Source: Diphasiastrum complanatum
Taxonomy: Eukaryota > Streptophyta > Lycopodiopsida > Lycopodiales > Lycopodiaceae
Assembly: GCA_029204225.1 (NCBI GenBank)
Contig: CM055095.1
Location: 28,526,845-28,590,844, forward strand
Reading direction: 5' to 3'
DNA: 64,000 nucleotides
The position numbers and the translations under genes were made by a program. Positions 35,664 to 48,032 of this stretch are shown one piece after another (the stretch's first letter is position 1; each line of letters starts with the position of its first letter). The notes under the pieces are model-generated. The model saw only the letters and a program-made list of their open reading frames with translations, ran no database searches and had not been told where the DNA came from.

Positions 35664-36830
35664 TCAAAGGTAGTATTTCTTCAGTCTAGACCCATTAATA
35701 CGTGTAGATAACAGTTCACCTTCAAGTGATTGAGGTTGTACAGAACCATTCTCAAACACCTCTATGACTTTATAAGGTCCAAGCCATTTCATATGGAGTT
35801 TTCCGGGGAACTTTGGATGTCGACTATCATATATCAGCGCAAAGTCATCAGCTTTCAAGTCACATTTCATGGTATGACTATCATACTTCTTCTTCCTTTG
35901 TTCCTGAATTTTCTCTGTTAATTTTGTGAAGTCGCACGAGCTTCAGCTAGTTCTTCAATTTTGGTTAACCTTTCGTTAATACATTCTGTATCTATTCGTT
36001 GAGCTTGAATACGAAAAGTTTTCACCTCAAATTCAATTGGCAAAATAGGATGCATACCATACGTAAGAAAATATGGTGTCTGCTTCGTCGTGATTTTTCT
36101 GTGTTGCGATAAGCCCAGAGAACTTATGATAGTTTCTGATCCCAATCCGTTGCATGTGCAATAGTAATTTTGTTCAGAATCTTACATAAAATTCCATTAG
36201 CTCTTTCTATTAACCCGTTTGCCTTTAGATTATACGATGTAGTTTTTGTGTTTGATCAAAAAATATGTTGTCAGCAACCGTATAGTGTCATTTAAAAAAT
36301 ATGCACCTCAGTCACTTACTAGTTCAAGTGTACAACCATATCTTGTGATTATACTTTTGAATAAGAATGTCGCGACAATTTTTGCATCGTTTCATTTCGT
36401 CGCCTCTGCTTCAATGTTCTTTGTAGCATAATCTGTTGCAACTAGAATATAACGACATTTCATATGTCGGGTCACAGGTTTGATTGGTTCAACAAAGTCA
36501 ATCCCCCACTCCTCAAATGGTGCAAGAGGCAGGATTGGTGTCAACGGCCAGTTCATTGCTTTTGTAGGCTTACCAGATCTCTGGCATGGATCACATGAAC
36601 AAATAAAGTTTGATACATCCTTGAACATTGTTGGCCACCAGTACTTGGCAGTCAATATCTTATTAATAGTATTTTTCAAAGCAAAGTGTCCACCGGCATC
36701 TTCTGAATGTAAGGCTTTAACGACCTTTTTGTTCATAGGTTCCACTCTATCTGTGAACACGGTTCTTTGGGTTTCTTTACTTCTTCGTTCTTTCTTCTGT
36801 AGTTACGGATCTTCTTCTTTATTAGAACAG
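35664..36830 (-). pseudogene. E4 integrase
   Basis: Zinc-binding part LHSEDAGGHFALKNTI and CDPCQRSGKP (36690-36570), core start WGIDFVEPIKPV with the first catalytic Asp, and YILVATDYATKNIEAEATK ending near 36392. A break follows; later pieces cover FLTYGMHPILPIEFEVKTF (36075) and the C-terminal GPYKVIEV...NGSRLKKYYL end (35870-35664). The second catalytic Asp region is lost in the broken segment. Confidence 0.8.
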
Positions 36831-36844
36831 TTACTAGACATAAG

Positions 36845-37756
36845 TGTTACTCAGGTTACAGCGTGTATCTCCCAGCCTGTCAGTGGGAGCCACGGGTCCG
36901 ATACTCAGCTACATGCATTAACCAGCCATGTAACCAATCTTAGCTCAAGAAGATCAACATTCTGGAACAGGGAGCAATCCTACCACTATCTACTAAATCA
37001 GAAAACAGTCAAGAACAAGATTAACTACTCAAACAAGAAACAAGATTCCTAACAGCATAGCAACAGTCCAAGAATCAAAAAAACACTCATTTCTTGATGC
37101 TTCTGGAATGTTAGAAAGTATGCAAGATCTACACCACAAGCCAGCCTATTTAGTTTACTTGCATGCTGATTCCTACCTTATTCCACAAACAAGAAATGAA
37201 TCCTAATCCACAACTAAGTAAGAAACAAGAAAACAAGATCCTAGTTAATCCACACTCAAGAACATTGCCATGAACAAGGAGCTTAGCAATTATCAAGAAC
37301 TCATGGATGATCCTCTTTATTTGCTCAAGATAACTTGACAATACATTTAAAGCTCCCTCACAAGAGAGGGGAGCCCTTAAATAAGCATGAAGGCTGCCCA
37401 TGTGGAGCCCAAGTGGCAATTCCACCAAATTAGAAATTACATGTGGAATTTGCCCTTCCACTAAAGGTCACCATCAAAAGGTGGTTCACTCTAACTAATT
37501 TAAGGAGAGTTTCCATTTATTTACAAAGCCTAGGAAATATGACTAGCTCCTACATGGTCGTTCCTTCTCTAGGATACACCATGTAGGCTCACATAGATAT
37601 TTCACTGTCATCCTAGCTAGTAATTTCTCGGCTCTCATGCTCGAATCTCAACTTCTTCTGCTCTCCTCCTTCTGAGACCTCCTTGGAAATGGGTGAGAGG
37701 TATTCTGTGTTTTCGGCTTGGCTCGGCATCTGGGGATTCTCTAGAATCTGCTAACA
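36845..37756 (-). repeat. E3 3' LTR
   Basis: On the minus strand TGTTAGCAGATTC follows AGGGGTGGATAA, nearly the same polypurine/LTR junction as E1. The proposed end is GAGTAACA at 36845, giving 912 bp. A TATA-like TTATTTAAGG (near 37380) fits an LTR promoter. The left edge abuts E4, so E3 may be inserted in E4. Confidence 0.65.
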
Positions 37757-37932
37757 TTATCCACCCCTAATCTGTTGCAGGACCCACTGCAACACCGACG
37801 ATGTCTTTTGCTTGGCACTTGGAAAAGCGTGGATCTTCGTTCGCTTTCGTAAAACCAGGTGCTTATTATCCGCAAAACTTATTATTACTATTATTAATAT
37901 TATTTCAAAATTGGAAGTCTCTCAATTGGCCG

Positions 37933-40900
37933 CTACATTCCAGCCTTCCTGAGAACTTCTTGCGAGTCTTGCTCGCCTCGTTGTCGTGCCGTTTGCTTTC
38001 TCTCGCTCATCTTCCGCCCCAAGGCTTCAAAAACTTGGAAGCGGAGCTTACTTTTGAAATTGAGTGGCCCCAGGTATTCTCTTATCCTCTCCACAAAGCC
38101 CATTTCTTGCCAGTCCTCCACCATGGTCGCATAATGTGACAACATGAAGGCCGCTTTGTAGTATAGCCTGGCCATAATTTCATGGTCTTCTTCCAACTAG
38201 AGGGCTACATTCGGGTTGATCTTAATGGGATCCAAGCCTTGATCCCAAAAACAATCTTGCTGCATCAGAAAGGCCATAGATCTGCAATATTCGGCACTTT
38301 CTTGCAGGCAAATATCGGCACTTGTTTTGTACTTGTGCCCGAAGTCGAGTAACTGTAGCCTTAGATCATCCGGGGAGGTTCTCTCTGAAATTCCCGGAAT
38401 GACTGGCCAATTTACCTACTCCACTCGTGGCTTTTCTACCGGCCATGGATTTCTGTGTTTGAGTGGCATGTAGAAAGGATCCACTCGCTTCCATGCCGGT
38501 GCCTTCAGATACTCTTGGAGTCGTCTGCTATCTTTCAGGACTTTATTCCGCCACTCCGGTTGCGGTTGTAGTGCTGCGATGATCTCGGCCCTGGTGGAGT
38601 ATTGGCTTTGACCTACGTTCTCTTTGCCTCCCCTCATGTTGTGAGAGTATTTTCTCTCAAACTTTTCTGACTCTCTTGTGTCAGCCAATTTGCCTTTGGG
38701 CTTGGTAGGGGAAGTTGTCGTACGTGGTTGGAATGGCCTCGCCAGATAATCATCTAGGGCCTTGGTGCCCGTGTCTTTTTCCTTGGCTTTCTCGCTTGTC
38801 GACGGCTCAGCTGCACCCATATCTTGTCTGAGTGAGAACCTTCTTGTCTCTGGTTGATCTGCCAGGAAGTCATCATCACCCCCCAAGTCGGTGTTAGTTT
38901 CTGGAAGGTCAAGGATGGAATGATCTGGAGAGAGGGGAGCGGGAACGACAGGTTTCGGAGGGGGTGGGTTTAACAAATTATACGCCACACCGGGGGAGTG
39001 GAGTTGTTGGAGGAACTCGTCCTGTCGGGCCTTGTATGTGTCAGCTGGACCTTTTGATGGGCCCATTATTTTGCTAGGTGGTGATGGAGAGAGGGAAGAT
39101 GAAAGAATCGAGTAAGTTGGAATAAATGTTTCAGAAAAGTTAAATGCAGAGTAGGAGGGATTAAAGGTGGGAGGGGGTCAGGAAACAGTTCTGGAAGCAG
39201 CACCGGCCCTCTGGCCACCCGATCTCGAGCTACTGTCTGAAGATTGGGTTTGCATGTCCTGACTTCCTGCTCCATCATTCCCATCATTGTCTCGTGGCTT
39301 CGTTGATTGAGCGCCTGCTTGGGCCTTGCACGTCGTGTCCCATAGTTGGTTCACCTTGTCCAAGACTTGTTGTAGGGTCTTCGTGGTATCTTCCAGCTCC
39401 TTCTGGGACTCCAGGATGATCCTCTCTTGCTTGGCCACAATGTTTTGGAAATTTTTCTTTTTGGCCTCTCGTTATTGGATTAGCCTTACATATTTTTCCA
39501 TCCAGATGGCTGGGGCCTGTGGGGCCTAGAATTGAATATCCTCGAGCTTGACTAGAGGAGCGTCGACTGTCATTGCACTCGATGATCCATCTCGTACTTG
39601 GTCGATTTGGACCATCTGGTGCTTCAGTTGCTGCTGGATCTCTTCCAGAGTGGTCTTCTGCCCGGCCATCACAGATTTGATTTCCACTATCTTTCTTTCT
39701 TTTTCTCTAGCCAGCCTCTGATGATGTGTAACTTCCTGGTCTTGATGCTGGACCTTGCACTCGAGCATTTGATATTGGCTAACCAACCAATGCATATGGT
39801 AGCTCGTTTTGTATAGGCCGATCATTGAGCATTTGGCTACTTCTGTGACCTTCTCAGGGTTAGTGAGGATTGGGTACTGATCTGGAGTGTGAGATGGTGA
39901 GGCTAAACCAAAAAAATAAACATGGTGTTAGAGCTGAAGATGGAGGTGGAGGTGGAGGTAGTGGAGGGATGATGTAATTGTTGTGGTGGTGGTGGTGGTT
40001 AGTGGAGGGGTCAAACTTCTTCCTGGTTGTTCCTCCTTCTCTGGCTCGTCGTCGCTTATTTACATCAGGTCCGCAGCATCAAAATATTGCGATGTATCCA
40101 ATGTGTGGACTTGCTGGGCATGTGGTTGTTGGTCTTGTGGTTGCTGAGCTGCTTCCGTGACCTGGATACTGGATATCCCCACTCTTCCCCCCCCCCAAAA
40201 CTTGTGCCGGTGGTGATGTTGGTGGCGTTGGCGTAGTAATCAGTGTGGGTGGGGTGGTGACTTGATCTGGCTGACTTGTGACTTGAGATACTGTCGTGTC
40301 AGGTGTTGGTGTAGAGGTAGTTGCTCCATCACCCCCGTCGATGACATGTGAGGTGATGAGTGTGGTTGTGAGGCCGTGGATGAGCTTCCATCATCTGAGG
40401 TGGAACCATCTAAAACTGATCCCATTGGTGATGTGCTTCTAGCTTGAAGCTTCTTTTGCATCCTTTGTTGCCTGGTAACTGGGCCTTGGAGGTATCAGCC
40501 TCTTGAGCTCTGGAGGTTGTAGCTGCTTGTGAGTCTGGTTGTGGGCTTCTTTGCTTCTGTACCAGAGGGAAAATACTGGTGTTTACTCGTTTAGGCTGGG
40601 ATCCTGATGGTGAAGTGCCCCTTGATCGTGACTCTTGGACTTTGTTGACTAATGGAAATTTCCCATGCCTTGTCCGCAAGCTGCAAGTGTTGTTGAAGCT
40701 TTGGCCCATTCTGGACTTGGTGGAGGGTGATATCTGTCAAGAGATATCCGAGTATTATTATCGGCTGCTTGTTCTTAATGCACTCATGAAGGCAATTCAA
40801 AACAAACTGTGCCCAATCATAGAGGTTCTGGGCATGCAGTCGTGAATCTGCCTACTGTGAAACAAGGACATGGGTACTCTCTGCAACTTGGTTCTTGGTC

Positions 40901-41371
40901 ATTGTGTGCACTTTGTCAAGTACGCACATGCCGCTTGTAGTTGTGGGTCATTGATTGCTTCGACTCGATACCCATCCTTGTTTTTTCACTTGGCCATGGA
41001 TGGGTCAATGAATTTGAAATATGTTGTTTGCTCAATTTTTTTAAGTGTCCTGGTGACAGCATTGGGTCCTCTTGGGAATCCAAAAGGTTGCAAGTCGGCC
41101 GGTGCAAATGATATGTTGTAAACATAGTTCCGCACAGGAGGAACTATTAGCTAGCATGCCTTGCTGTAGTATTGTAGTTGGCATATATCATATGCACGAG
41201 GTACGGGCTTTAATACCCCGTCAGGACTGGCATCTGGAACTCAATGGCTTGAAAGAAGGATGCCGCCTGTTGGCACCAGTGTTGCATTTCAGTAAGATCC
41301 AGTTTGGACAATTGGATGTCGAGCTTATTGGCATCAAGGTCATCAGAACTGGAGGCAGGGTTGGTAGACAT
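37933..41371 (-). pseudogene. E3 additional ORF (aORF)
   Basis: Same unknown family as E1. Start ATG at 41371 (MSTNPASSSDD). N-terminal domain 41370-40650 with FAPADLQPFGFP and GYRVEAINDPQLQAA, then NLYDWAQFVLNCL and LGYLLTDI. Linker 40650-39850, Ser/Thr/Gln rich. Coiled coil 39825-39340 (LEEIQQQLKHQMVQ, LEDTTKTLQQVLDKVN). Second linker 39340-38700. C-terminal domain 38700-37933 with FERKYSHNMRGG, WKRVDPFYMPLKHR, FWDQGLDPI and ARLYYKAA, closely paralleling E1. Many stops and shifts. At about 3.4 kb it is slightly longer than the E1 copy. Confidence 0.78.
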
Positions 41372-41407
41372 GATGAAAAAATTGAGAAATAAGAATCTGG
41401 AAAAAGG

Positions 41408-41745
41408 GGTGTTGGTTGAGATTTCAGACAGGGTTAACAAGTGTCGGTTGAAATGGGAGCGGAGGGCGTTGGTTGAGATGTGATCGGAGGGCGTTGGCTG
41501 AGATTTGATCGGAGGTTGTCGGTTGAGATGTGATGGAAAGGTGTCGGTTGAGATGTGATAGAAAGGTGTCGGCTGAGATGTGATAGAAAGGCGTCGGCTG
41601 AGATATGATAGAAAGGTGTCGGCTGAGATGTGATAGAATGGCATCGGCTGAGATGTGATAGAAAGGGGTCGGCTGAGATGTGATAGAAAGGTGTCGGCTG
41701 AGATGTGATAGAAAGGCGTCGGCTGAGATGTGATAGAAAGGCGTA
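41408..41745 (-). repeat. 25 bp tandem array directly upstream of E3 aORF
   Basis: About 13 units of GTCGGCTGAGATGTGATAGAAAGGY (plus strand). The right units are near-identical; the left ones, nearest the aORF, are diverged. It sits just before the aORF start on the minus strand, where E1, E2 and E4 have dispersed motifs. A frame through it translates as a repeated Ser/His/Leu/Thr peptide, probably without meaning. Confidence 0.9.
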
Positions 41746-41799
41746 GAGTTCCGACTTCGGTGAGGTGCGAATGGCGTCGAGGTGATGACATTAAGATCT

Positions 41800-43140
41800 T
41801 CTTTAGTCGTAGATTTGTTCGTTGACTTACTAGAAGATTTCTTCTTTGAGGATTTTCTGCGCTTCGTCGAAGATTTCTGTTTAGGTTTTGAGGAGCTTTT
41901 GCTTCTCGTTGTGACTTTGAATATCTTCTCCATGGCCAGGACTAGTTATCTATCTTCGCCAATTTTCCTTCAATAACGTCAATTCTCTGCACAACAACAT
42001 CAGTTGAAGCTTTTGCTTTCGAGTCTGGAGCAGCTGGTGTTGCTACATACTGATATTTGGGTTGCGGCTTCTACGGCTGAGGTTAGTCAAGATACTTATG
42101 GCCAAGCTCTCTGCAATTCGAGCACAACGGTACATAACGAATCAACTTTCATGGCTGAGGACAGTCAGGTGAAAAATGTCTCGGCTCTCCACAATTGTAG
42201 CAATAGCCCGACACTGGTTTGGTCGCGATTTGAGACTTCGCTGGTCCAACAAATTCAGGAGGATTATGTCTTCTTGGTGCGAACTTGGGTTTGTCCTACT
42301 GGGCTGATGCTGCAGTACCCTGCTAACATAGTTAGTAGTCGCATCATTTTGAAAAATAAAAAGTACCTCCTGGGCAGGATCTTCAATGTATTTGACATTC
42401 ACAGTGGTGCAGTCTTCCTTAGTGTGTCCAGAAGTTCCACATTTCGTACACCACATTCCTGAGTTGGAAGAAGACGCTTTTGGTCTTTTATCTGCGACTT
42501 CAAAGATCTGCACTTTCAAATCATTAAACTTTTTATTAAGGTCAGCCATATTACTCTTCCAAAGCTTTTCAACTTGGAAGTTGACGACTTATCCTCGACA
42601 ACTTTCGTGTCGTCCTTTCGTTTAGTTCGTCGTTTATTCTTTCTCTCTCCTTTATCAGCTTCTGATTCTGATGAATCGTTGCTTTTATACTCTGAGCTTG
42701 AAGAACTGGTACTTGAGTCAGAATCTGAATCGTCATCGCTATCACTAGAATCAGTTTTAGACTTATGAGATCTTTTAGTTGATCGCCGCTTTCATGCTAG
42801 TTTTGAGGTCTCGAAGTTTTTGGCACTAGCTATTACTACTGCTAAGGAGGTCGTGTCCCCTTGTCTGCAATACCGATCAATCTTTGGTGGTAAACCAGCC
42901 AAAAACCATTTGATCTACATATCAACGGGATATACATCGGTTAGTTTTCCTATAAGATTTTTAACCTTTCGTGTATATTTCCGAAGGGGTTCTTTACTCT
43001 TCTTCTGAACATTGTTCAGACGTCCGAGAATTCTAGATTTGTAACCGATTTCTTCAATTTCGATGAATTTTCCAATGTCTTTGCATTTCATATGCTCTTC
43101 CTGCCTTACTCTTACCTACACAAGAGAAATTGTTTTAGTT
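41800..43140 (-). pseudogene. gag: E3 gag with two zinc knuckles
   Basis: Capsid part KEPLRKYTRKVKNLIGKL and FLAGLPPKIDRYCRQGD (43000-42880), then a Ser/Asp-rich acidic stretch (42770-42640), a Lys/Arg patch, a first knuckle CTKCGTSGHTKEDC (near 42450) and a decayed second knuckle CSNCRELGHKYLD (near 42100, last Cys lost to a stop). A Ser/Lys-rich tail ends near 41800. Two well-separated knuckles also occur in the E1 gag. Multiple frameshifts. Confidence 0.7.
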
Positions 43141-43209
43141 AATATATTTTTTAAAATTGATTCACTTAGAAATAGAAAAAAATGAATATTTTCATATGGC
43201 ATAACGTAC

Positions 43210-44401
43210 CTTTACACCATTCAATCAAAATTGATAGTACTGAAGTAGATCGAATTTCAACATGTTTTGATCGAATGTGATTGAGACACCAATCTTCCTC
43301 GACCTCAACCATTGCAAGAATGTTGTCATTTCTTTTTACTATTATCTGAAGTTGCTCTTGAGGGTTTATACCAAAATCTTGATCAAGTGGCTTCCAGACA
43401 TTTTTGCATTTAATCCATCTTCTATAATACAGTAGCAAAGTGAGCATTTGTTTTGCGATGTGATATCTAAATGTCATTGATGAGTAACATACTCTGCAGT
43501 CAACTTCCTGATTTTGTTTTGTATCTCAACCATCATCCAACAACTCGTTGATTATTTCAACACTCAAGTCCTTACAAATAAACATTGTTTTCGTTCTTCG
43601 AACATTGCATTTGGAAAAAAAATCAACAAAAATAGTAAAAAGTAGATACCAACTTAATCTGTTATTCTTTGATCCAGTGTTACATTTTAATATACTCTGA
43701 ATATCAATATATAGCCTAGATCGAAAACTTTATGAAATTGTTGTATCAGGAGAAATTCATTCCTCACTCGAAAAATTTTGGTAGAGGATATGGCTCTAAT
43801 CTACCAATTAAACCATTTTTATCAGAAAAATAGGTGTGATCATAAAAGAAAACTCCTGACTCTAAAAGTGATTTTGGAGAACGACCTTTATATTGTAAAA
43901 TATCGATATCCGAATGTATGACATCGATTATTCCTGCAATCGATTGAACAGTTTGCCATTCAACAAAATTTGATGGATACAAATCTACAAAACTAACAAA
44001 AACATCACAACAAAAATATAATTTAAAGAAAATGCTAACTCTAAAGAAATCAAATCTGAAAACTTACAATTGCATCTTCTTCTATCATTTGGATTCAAAT
44101 CATGAATGTTGAGCTCATTGTGAAGATAAGCATGCTGAACTAAAACTTCCGTGATAGATTGACCGGCAGGTGATACTTTGAAATCCATTATCTTGCCTTT
44201 CCCAGAGCTTCTATATATGTTATCCGATCTTTTTCTTTTCCGGAATGAGCCTTTTGCAAAGGGATGCATCAAGATCCATTGATATTTTGGATATATTCCT
44301 GGTATCCATTGATCTTCTGCAGTTTTTTCATTGCAGATATTGATTGCATCAATGGTTCCTCTTGGTCTCCGATTATGTGTAGCCATTAGTCGAAAATACA
44401 T
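43210..44401 (-). pseudogene. Unrecognised three-exon gene or pseudogene
   Basis: Three exons keep one frame across GT-AG introns: 44401-44068 (start MYFRLMATHNRRPRG), donor GTAAGT; 43984-43768, acceptor TTTTGTAG, donor GTGAGG; 43595-43210, donor GTACGT. Phases (1, 2, 1) agree. The product would be about 312 residues and continues beyond. One TGA lies inside exon 3, in the codon after LLDDG. The protein has a Lys/Arg-rich patch (FRKRKRSD) in exon 1 and no domain I can name. An acceptor near 43105 would carry the frame into the gag-like region downstream, so a retroelement may have inserted in this gene. It could also be an old captured gene. Confidence 0.55.
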
Positions 44402-44760
44402 GTACGCAAGCTGAGAACAGAGAGAATGTAGAGATTGAGAGGTAAACCTAAGAATGACAATCCAAAATAAGAGATAGAATGAAGAGAATGAGAGGTATAC
44501 CTATGAATGACAAGAAGTTCCTAAACTACAAGGATTAGTTAACTACAGTTGACGACTATTGACGTCAAATCAACCTCGAGTGTACAATGACGGGCAGCAT
44601 AAGAGTATTCGGACAGCAAGTTAAATACATTTTTCGTCCGTCAACCACTGTTACAATTCGTCACAGATGGACACCATTCATTGGGACACATAAGCGTTGA
44701 AAGCATGCGAAGTCAAAAACAACATCTTGACAAAGGGCCCATTTTGAGTTCTAATATCCC
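44402..44760. other. Upstream region of the three-exon gene
   Basis: Non-coding, AT-moderate. A near repeat of AGAATGAGAGGTAWACCTADGAATGACA occurs at about 44430 and 44485. No clear TATA box was assigned. Confidence 0.35.
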
Positions 44761-44764
44761 CTAA

Positions 44765-44860
44765 TGAACTTGTTCAAGTAGTTCTTAATGGCTTGTTGAA
44801 TGATCATGCTAATCTTGTTCAAAGTTTTGCTATTCAAAAGACATTGCTTCTATTTGTGTA
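44765..44860 (+). pseudogene. Copia gag fragment, C1 family
   Basis: Reads LNGLLNDHANLVQSFAIQKTL, matching 19920-19990 of C1 at the DNA level. Both flanks differ from C1, so this is an isolated fragment. Confidence 0.65.
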
Positions 44861-46054
44861 AGAGAAAAGAGAAAGAAAATAGTAAGCTTGATCTCAGAGA
44901 TTAGGGTTGAAGGTGGACAAGAAAGTTCTTACACCCCTTCTTGGGATAACACTTAACTACTAACATTATTAACACACTTGCGTCTACCCATGTTTCTACA
45001 ATAGTATTTTTCAAGATTGCCACTCTCTCCCTACATGTTTGCCATTGTCACCAAGCCATTGAGTTCTACCCTCACTCTCGCAATTGTTCTTACTAGTAGC
45101 ATCAAGTTCATCGCCTCCTAGCTTGGACTCAATTGCATGTCAATTTTTATCTCATAGCCTCACTCTGTTCATGCCCATGGGCAAGGGTGGCATTCTTAAT
45201 ACCTTCATTCGTTGCTCATCTTCAATCATAAACTTCGCTAAATATGAACACTTTGTCCTTTGCATTACTCCCCCCACCCACTTAGGCGTCCTCTCTTGGC
45301 TTCATCTTCAACATCATTAGACTCCTTGGAATCCCCCCCCCCCCCCCCCCCCCCCCCCTTTAGGATCTCCCTCACCAACAATTAGAAGGCCTCATGGTTG
45401 TTGGCACCTTCCACAACAAACTCAACAAAAGAATACCTTGTTATCTACCTCCCCGACAAGAGTTGAAATTATTAAGTGTACCATGAGAACTATGACTTCT
45501 TTCCACCTCCACCTCCACCTCTACCATCAAACCCCAATTTCCAAACACCTTCATAGTCACCATGAGATACAAAGCTTGACACTCTACAAAACAAATGCTT
45601 AAATTATAAATATACATGTGCTTGTTAAGCATATTTGTATCAACCATAAAATCTCTGCATCCTTGAGCATGGTGATATGTTCCTAATGTGCAAAAAAAAT
45701 TGAAACATTTTGTTTTTCCTTTGATTAACCTTTGCTATAAAACAAGTTGACTTATTCCAAGAGGAAATGACCTGATTTGTTTTTGTTACTTCCATGACCT
45801 TGTAACTACTAAAATGCTGTAAATGTGTGTACTGAGTTACCTGTAAACTAACATCGGAGATCTGATTTCAGAAACTCGCCAATGAATCTAGATCATAAGC
45901 ACTCAAATTTGAGAATTGTTTGGAACTAAAATGGCCTATATCAGCAGAGGGGAACTAAATGCAATGCAAGTTTATTTTTATTACTCTCGTACTTCATTTA
46001 ACAAGGTACACATTGTTAGCACCCTGGCACATTCAATTTGCTTCTCTTTATTGA
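44861..46054. other. Unassigned non-coding DNA
   Basis: No coding similarity. Contains the poly-C run at 45333-45358 and a short run of ACCTCC repeats near 45505. Confidence 0.4.
45333..45358. repeat. Homopolymer run of 26 C
   Basis: Twenty-six consecutive C bases. Long poly-C tracts are rare in plant DNA and error-prone in sequencing, so the length may be inexact. Confidence 0.85.
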
Positions 46055-46485
46055 CTTACTAGAAAAGTTTAAATGACAAATTAGTTTTTACATAGTAGTT
46101 CTGGGAGATCAAGAAGTCCAGATATACTGTCACACCGAGGCGAATTGAATCTTATGGACTAGGTGACAAAGAATTCATAGTCAACACATGAACCATGTTT
46201 CAATGGCTATTTATAAGAATTCAAAGACCTTGACAATGGTTCAGATTGCAAGCATTTACTAAACACTCCACTTACTAGAAAAGTTTAGATGACAAAGTAG
46301 TGTACATAGTAGTTCTGGGAGATCAAGAAGTCCAGATTTGTTGTCACACTGAGGCGAATTGAATCTTATGAACTAGGTGACAAAGAATTCATAGTCAACA
46401 CTCGAACCATGTTTCAATGGCTATTTATAAGAATTCAAAGACCTTGACAACGGTTCAGATTGCAAGCATTTAATAAACACGATAT
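46055..46485. repeat. 216 bp tandem duplication
   Basis: Units start CTTACTAGAAAAGTTTA at 46055 and 46271 and differ by scattered substitutions and small indels. Non-coding; it lies about 1.5 kb downstream of the end of the minus-strand coiled-coil gene. Confidence 0.92.
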
Positions 46486-48032
46486 CCATAGTAAGAGATG
46501 AAGTGAAAAAACATAAACAGGCTCAAATTTTTGTCTTGACCTTTGTAGATCCTAGACAATTGATGCAAAATACTTTTTCTTTGCTTGCAATCACATAACC
46601 ATCAATCAATTTGGAAAGAGAAGATTTGGTGCCAAAAGTATTTTATGTGTTCTTCCTGTAAACATACTCTCATATATGGGAGTAAGAACAGAGATTATGG
46701 AAAGTGCTCGCTCATACATTAAATAAGACAGCTTTGTGAGTTATTATCCAGTCTAGCTAAGATTTACAGAAAAAAAAACGGAACCAAAAAAAGGAGAAGG
46801 GCAGGGCATAACCGTCTTCATGGGCCTCATGCCCTGCTCTCAAAATGCATGACTTTCTGCGAAAAAAGTCTTCCGAAGTTGAAACAAAAATATTGCAAGG
46901 TTTTCGCAAAATGTAAAAAACAAATAAAGCCAAAAGCATCTCTCTCAGAAAAGAATATTTTCCAGAAAAGGACCACCTCTTACAGGTTTTAAGTGATGTA
47001 ATCTGTAACTTTTCTGGAGTTAAATTTAAAGCTTTGTACTTATAACCATACAATGTATCTACTTTAAAAATTAAAGCATTCTCAATGTCAAATCTTTGCT
47101 CTTTACCTTGGTAATATCAAATGGATGAGGTAGCTGCCTATCACAAGATTTGTAAACACTGAACAGCTGACCTATCTCCCAATAGTTTCTTGTAATCTGC
47201 ACATATCCTAAACTTCTGGCTTAGCTAGGGCCAAAATTTTCCATATCTAGATCCCGTCCTCTGCTTGTTTATTCTTTGCTCTTTGTTTTGTTACTTCTGT
47301 CTGCTCTACTTTTCCTTAGGAAAGACAAACCCAGGAAGGGCACCTAAAAATGAATGCGGTAAACAAAGCAAAGTAGTCCTTGACCATTCATTAGCATCAA
47401 GCTGTGTCTTCACTGTTGATGTGAATGCTATCAAGCAACCTGAAACTTAAAGCATCAACCAGTATCCATCCGCAGGGAAAGAATTTGACTGTAACATTGA
47501 TACCATTCAGCTGATGGTCAATTCAAAGGTTACTTTTCTACCACTTGTTGCTGTTTATCATGAATGCATTCCTCAATCGAAGAAATAGCAGGAATTTCTG
47601 CCAGAAGATGAATAAGGTGTTGAGATTTTTTCAAACTTGAAAAAAATATTCTGAGTTCTGCGTAACCTGATCACCTTCATCAGCATTCCATGGACATGAG
47701 CACCAGCTTCTGATATAGGCTGCAAATGTGGAGGATCCACTTTTTTCTGCTTGTTTACGTTCACCTAAGTTGGTGAAAATTGGCAAGCAATAATCTTGTG
47801 AAACAATTGAAAGAAAATCATGTCCACAACTGCACCTCAATCATGTTGATGCTAAACAATACTGCTTCAAATAAGTTCTTCACATAAAATGGCTGATGAA
47901 GCACGGCAATGGCTTATGAACTTCATAGTATTTGCTGCAAACTCTTAAAACTGTGTTTAACTAATAAATATGTTGCTGATGTGTGTACTATCATTTGAAA
48001 GTATTTGTTTCTATCTTCCTTTCTAATAATTC
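46486..48032. other. 3' flank of the coiled-coil gene
   Basis: Non-coding with no recognised repeat. The 3' untranslated region of the minus-strand gene should lie at its right end. Confidence 0.4.

Larger units (their letters stand above)
31060..36830 (-). mobile_element. E4: Ty3/gypsy remnant with integrase, spacer, aORF and LTR
   Basis: On the minus strand: integrase (36830-35664), motif-rich spacer, additional ORF (34880-32517), polypurine tract, LTR. Gag, protease and reverse transcriptase are absent here, cut where the LTR of E3 begins (36845), or displaced beyond E3. Confidence 0.8.
36845..43140 (-). mobile_element. E3: Ty3/gypsy remnant with gag, aORF and LTR
   Basis: On the minus strand: gag (43140-41800), 25 bp tandem array, aORF (41371-37933), polypurine tract (37757-37770), LTR. 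No protease, reverse transcriptase or integrase lies between gag and aORF, so the whole pol is deleted. The gag could instead be the displaced front of E4; both readings fit. Confidence 0.7.

Noticed and set aside
41210-41933. Repetitive Ser/His/Thr-rich minus-strand proteins
   Set aside because: Open only because a 25 bp unit without stops is tandemly repeated; two frames are open equally, which argues against coding.
42574-42768. Plus-strand Leu/Ser-rich frame
   Set aside because: Antisense of the acidic Ser/Asp stretch in the E3 gag.
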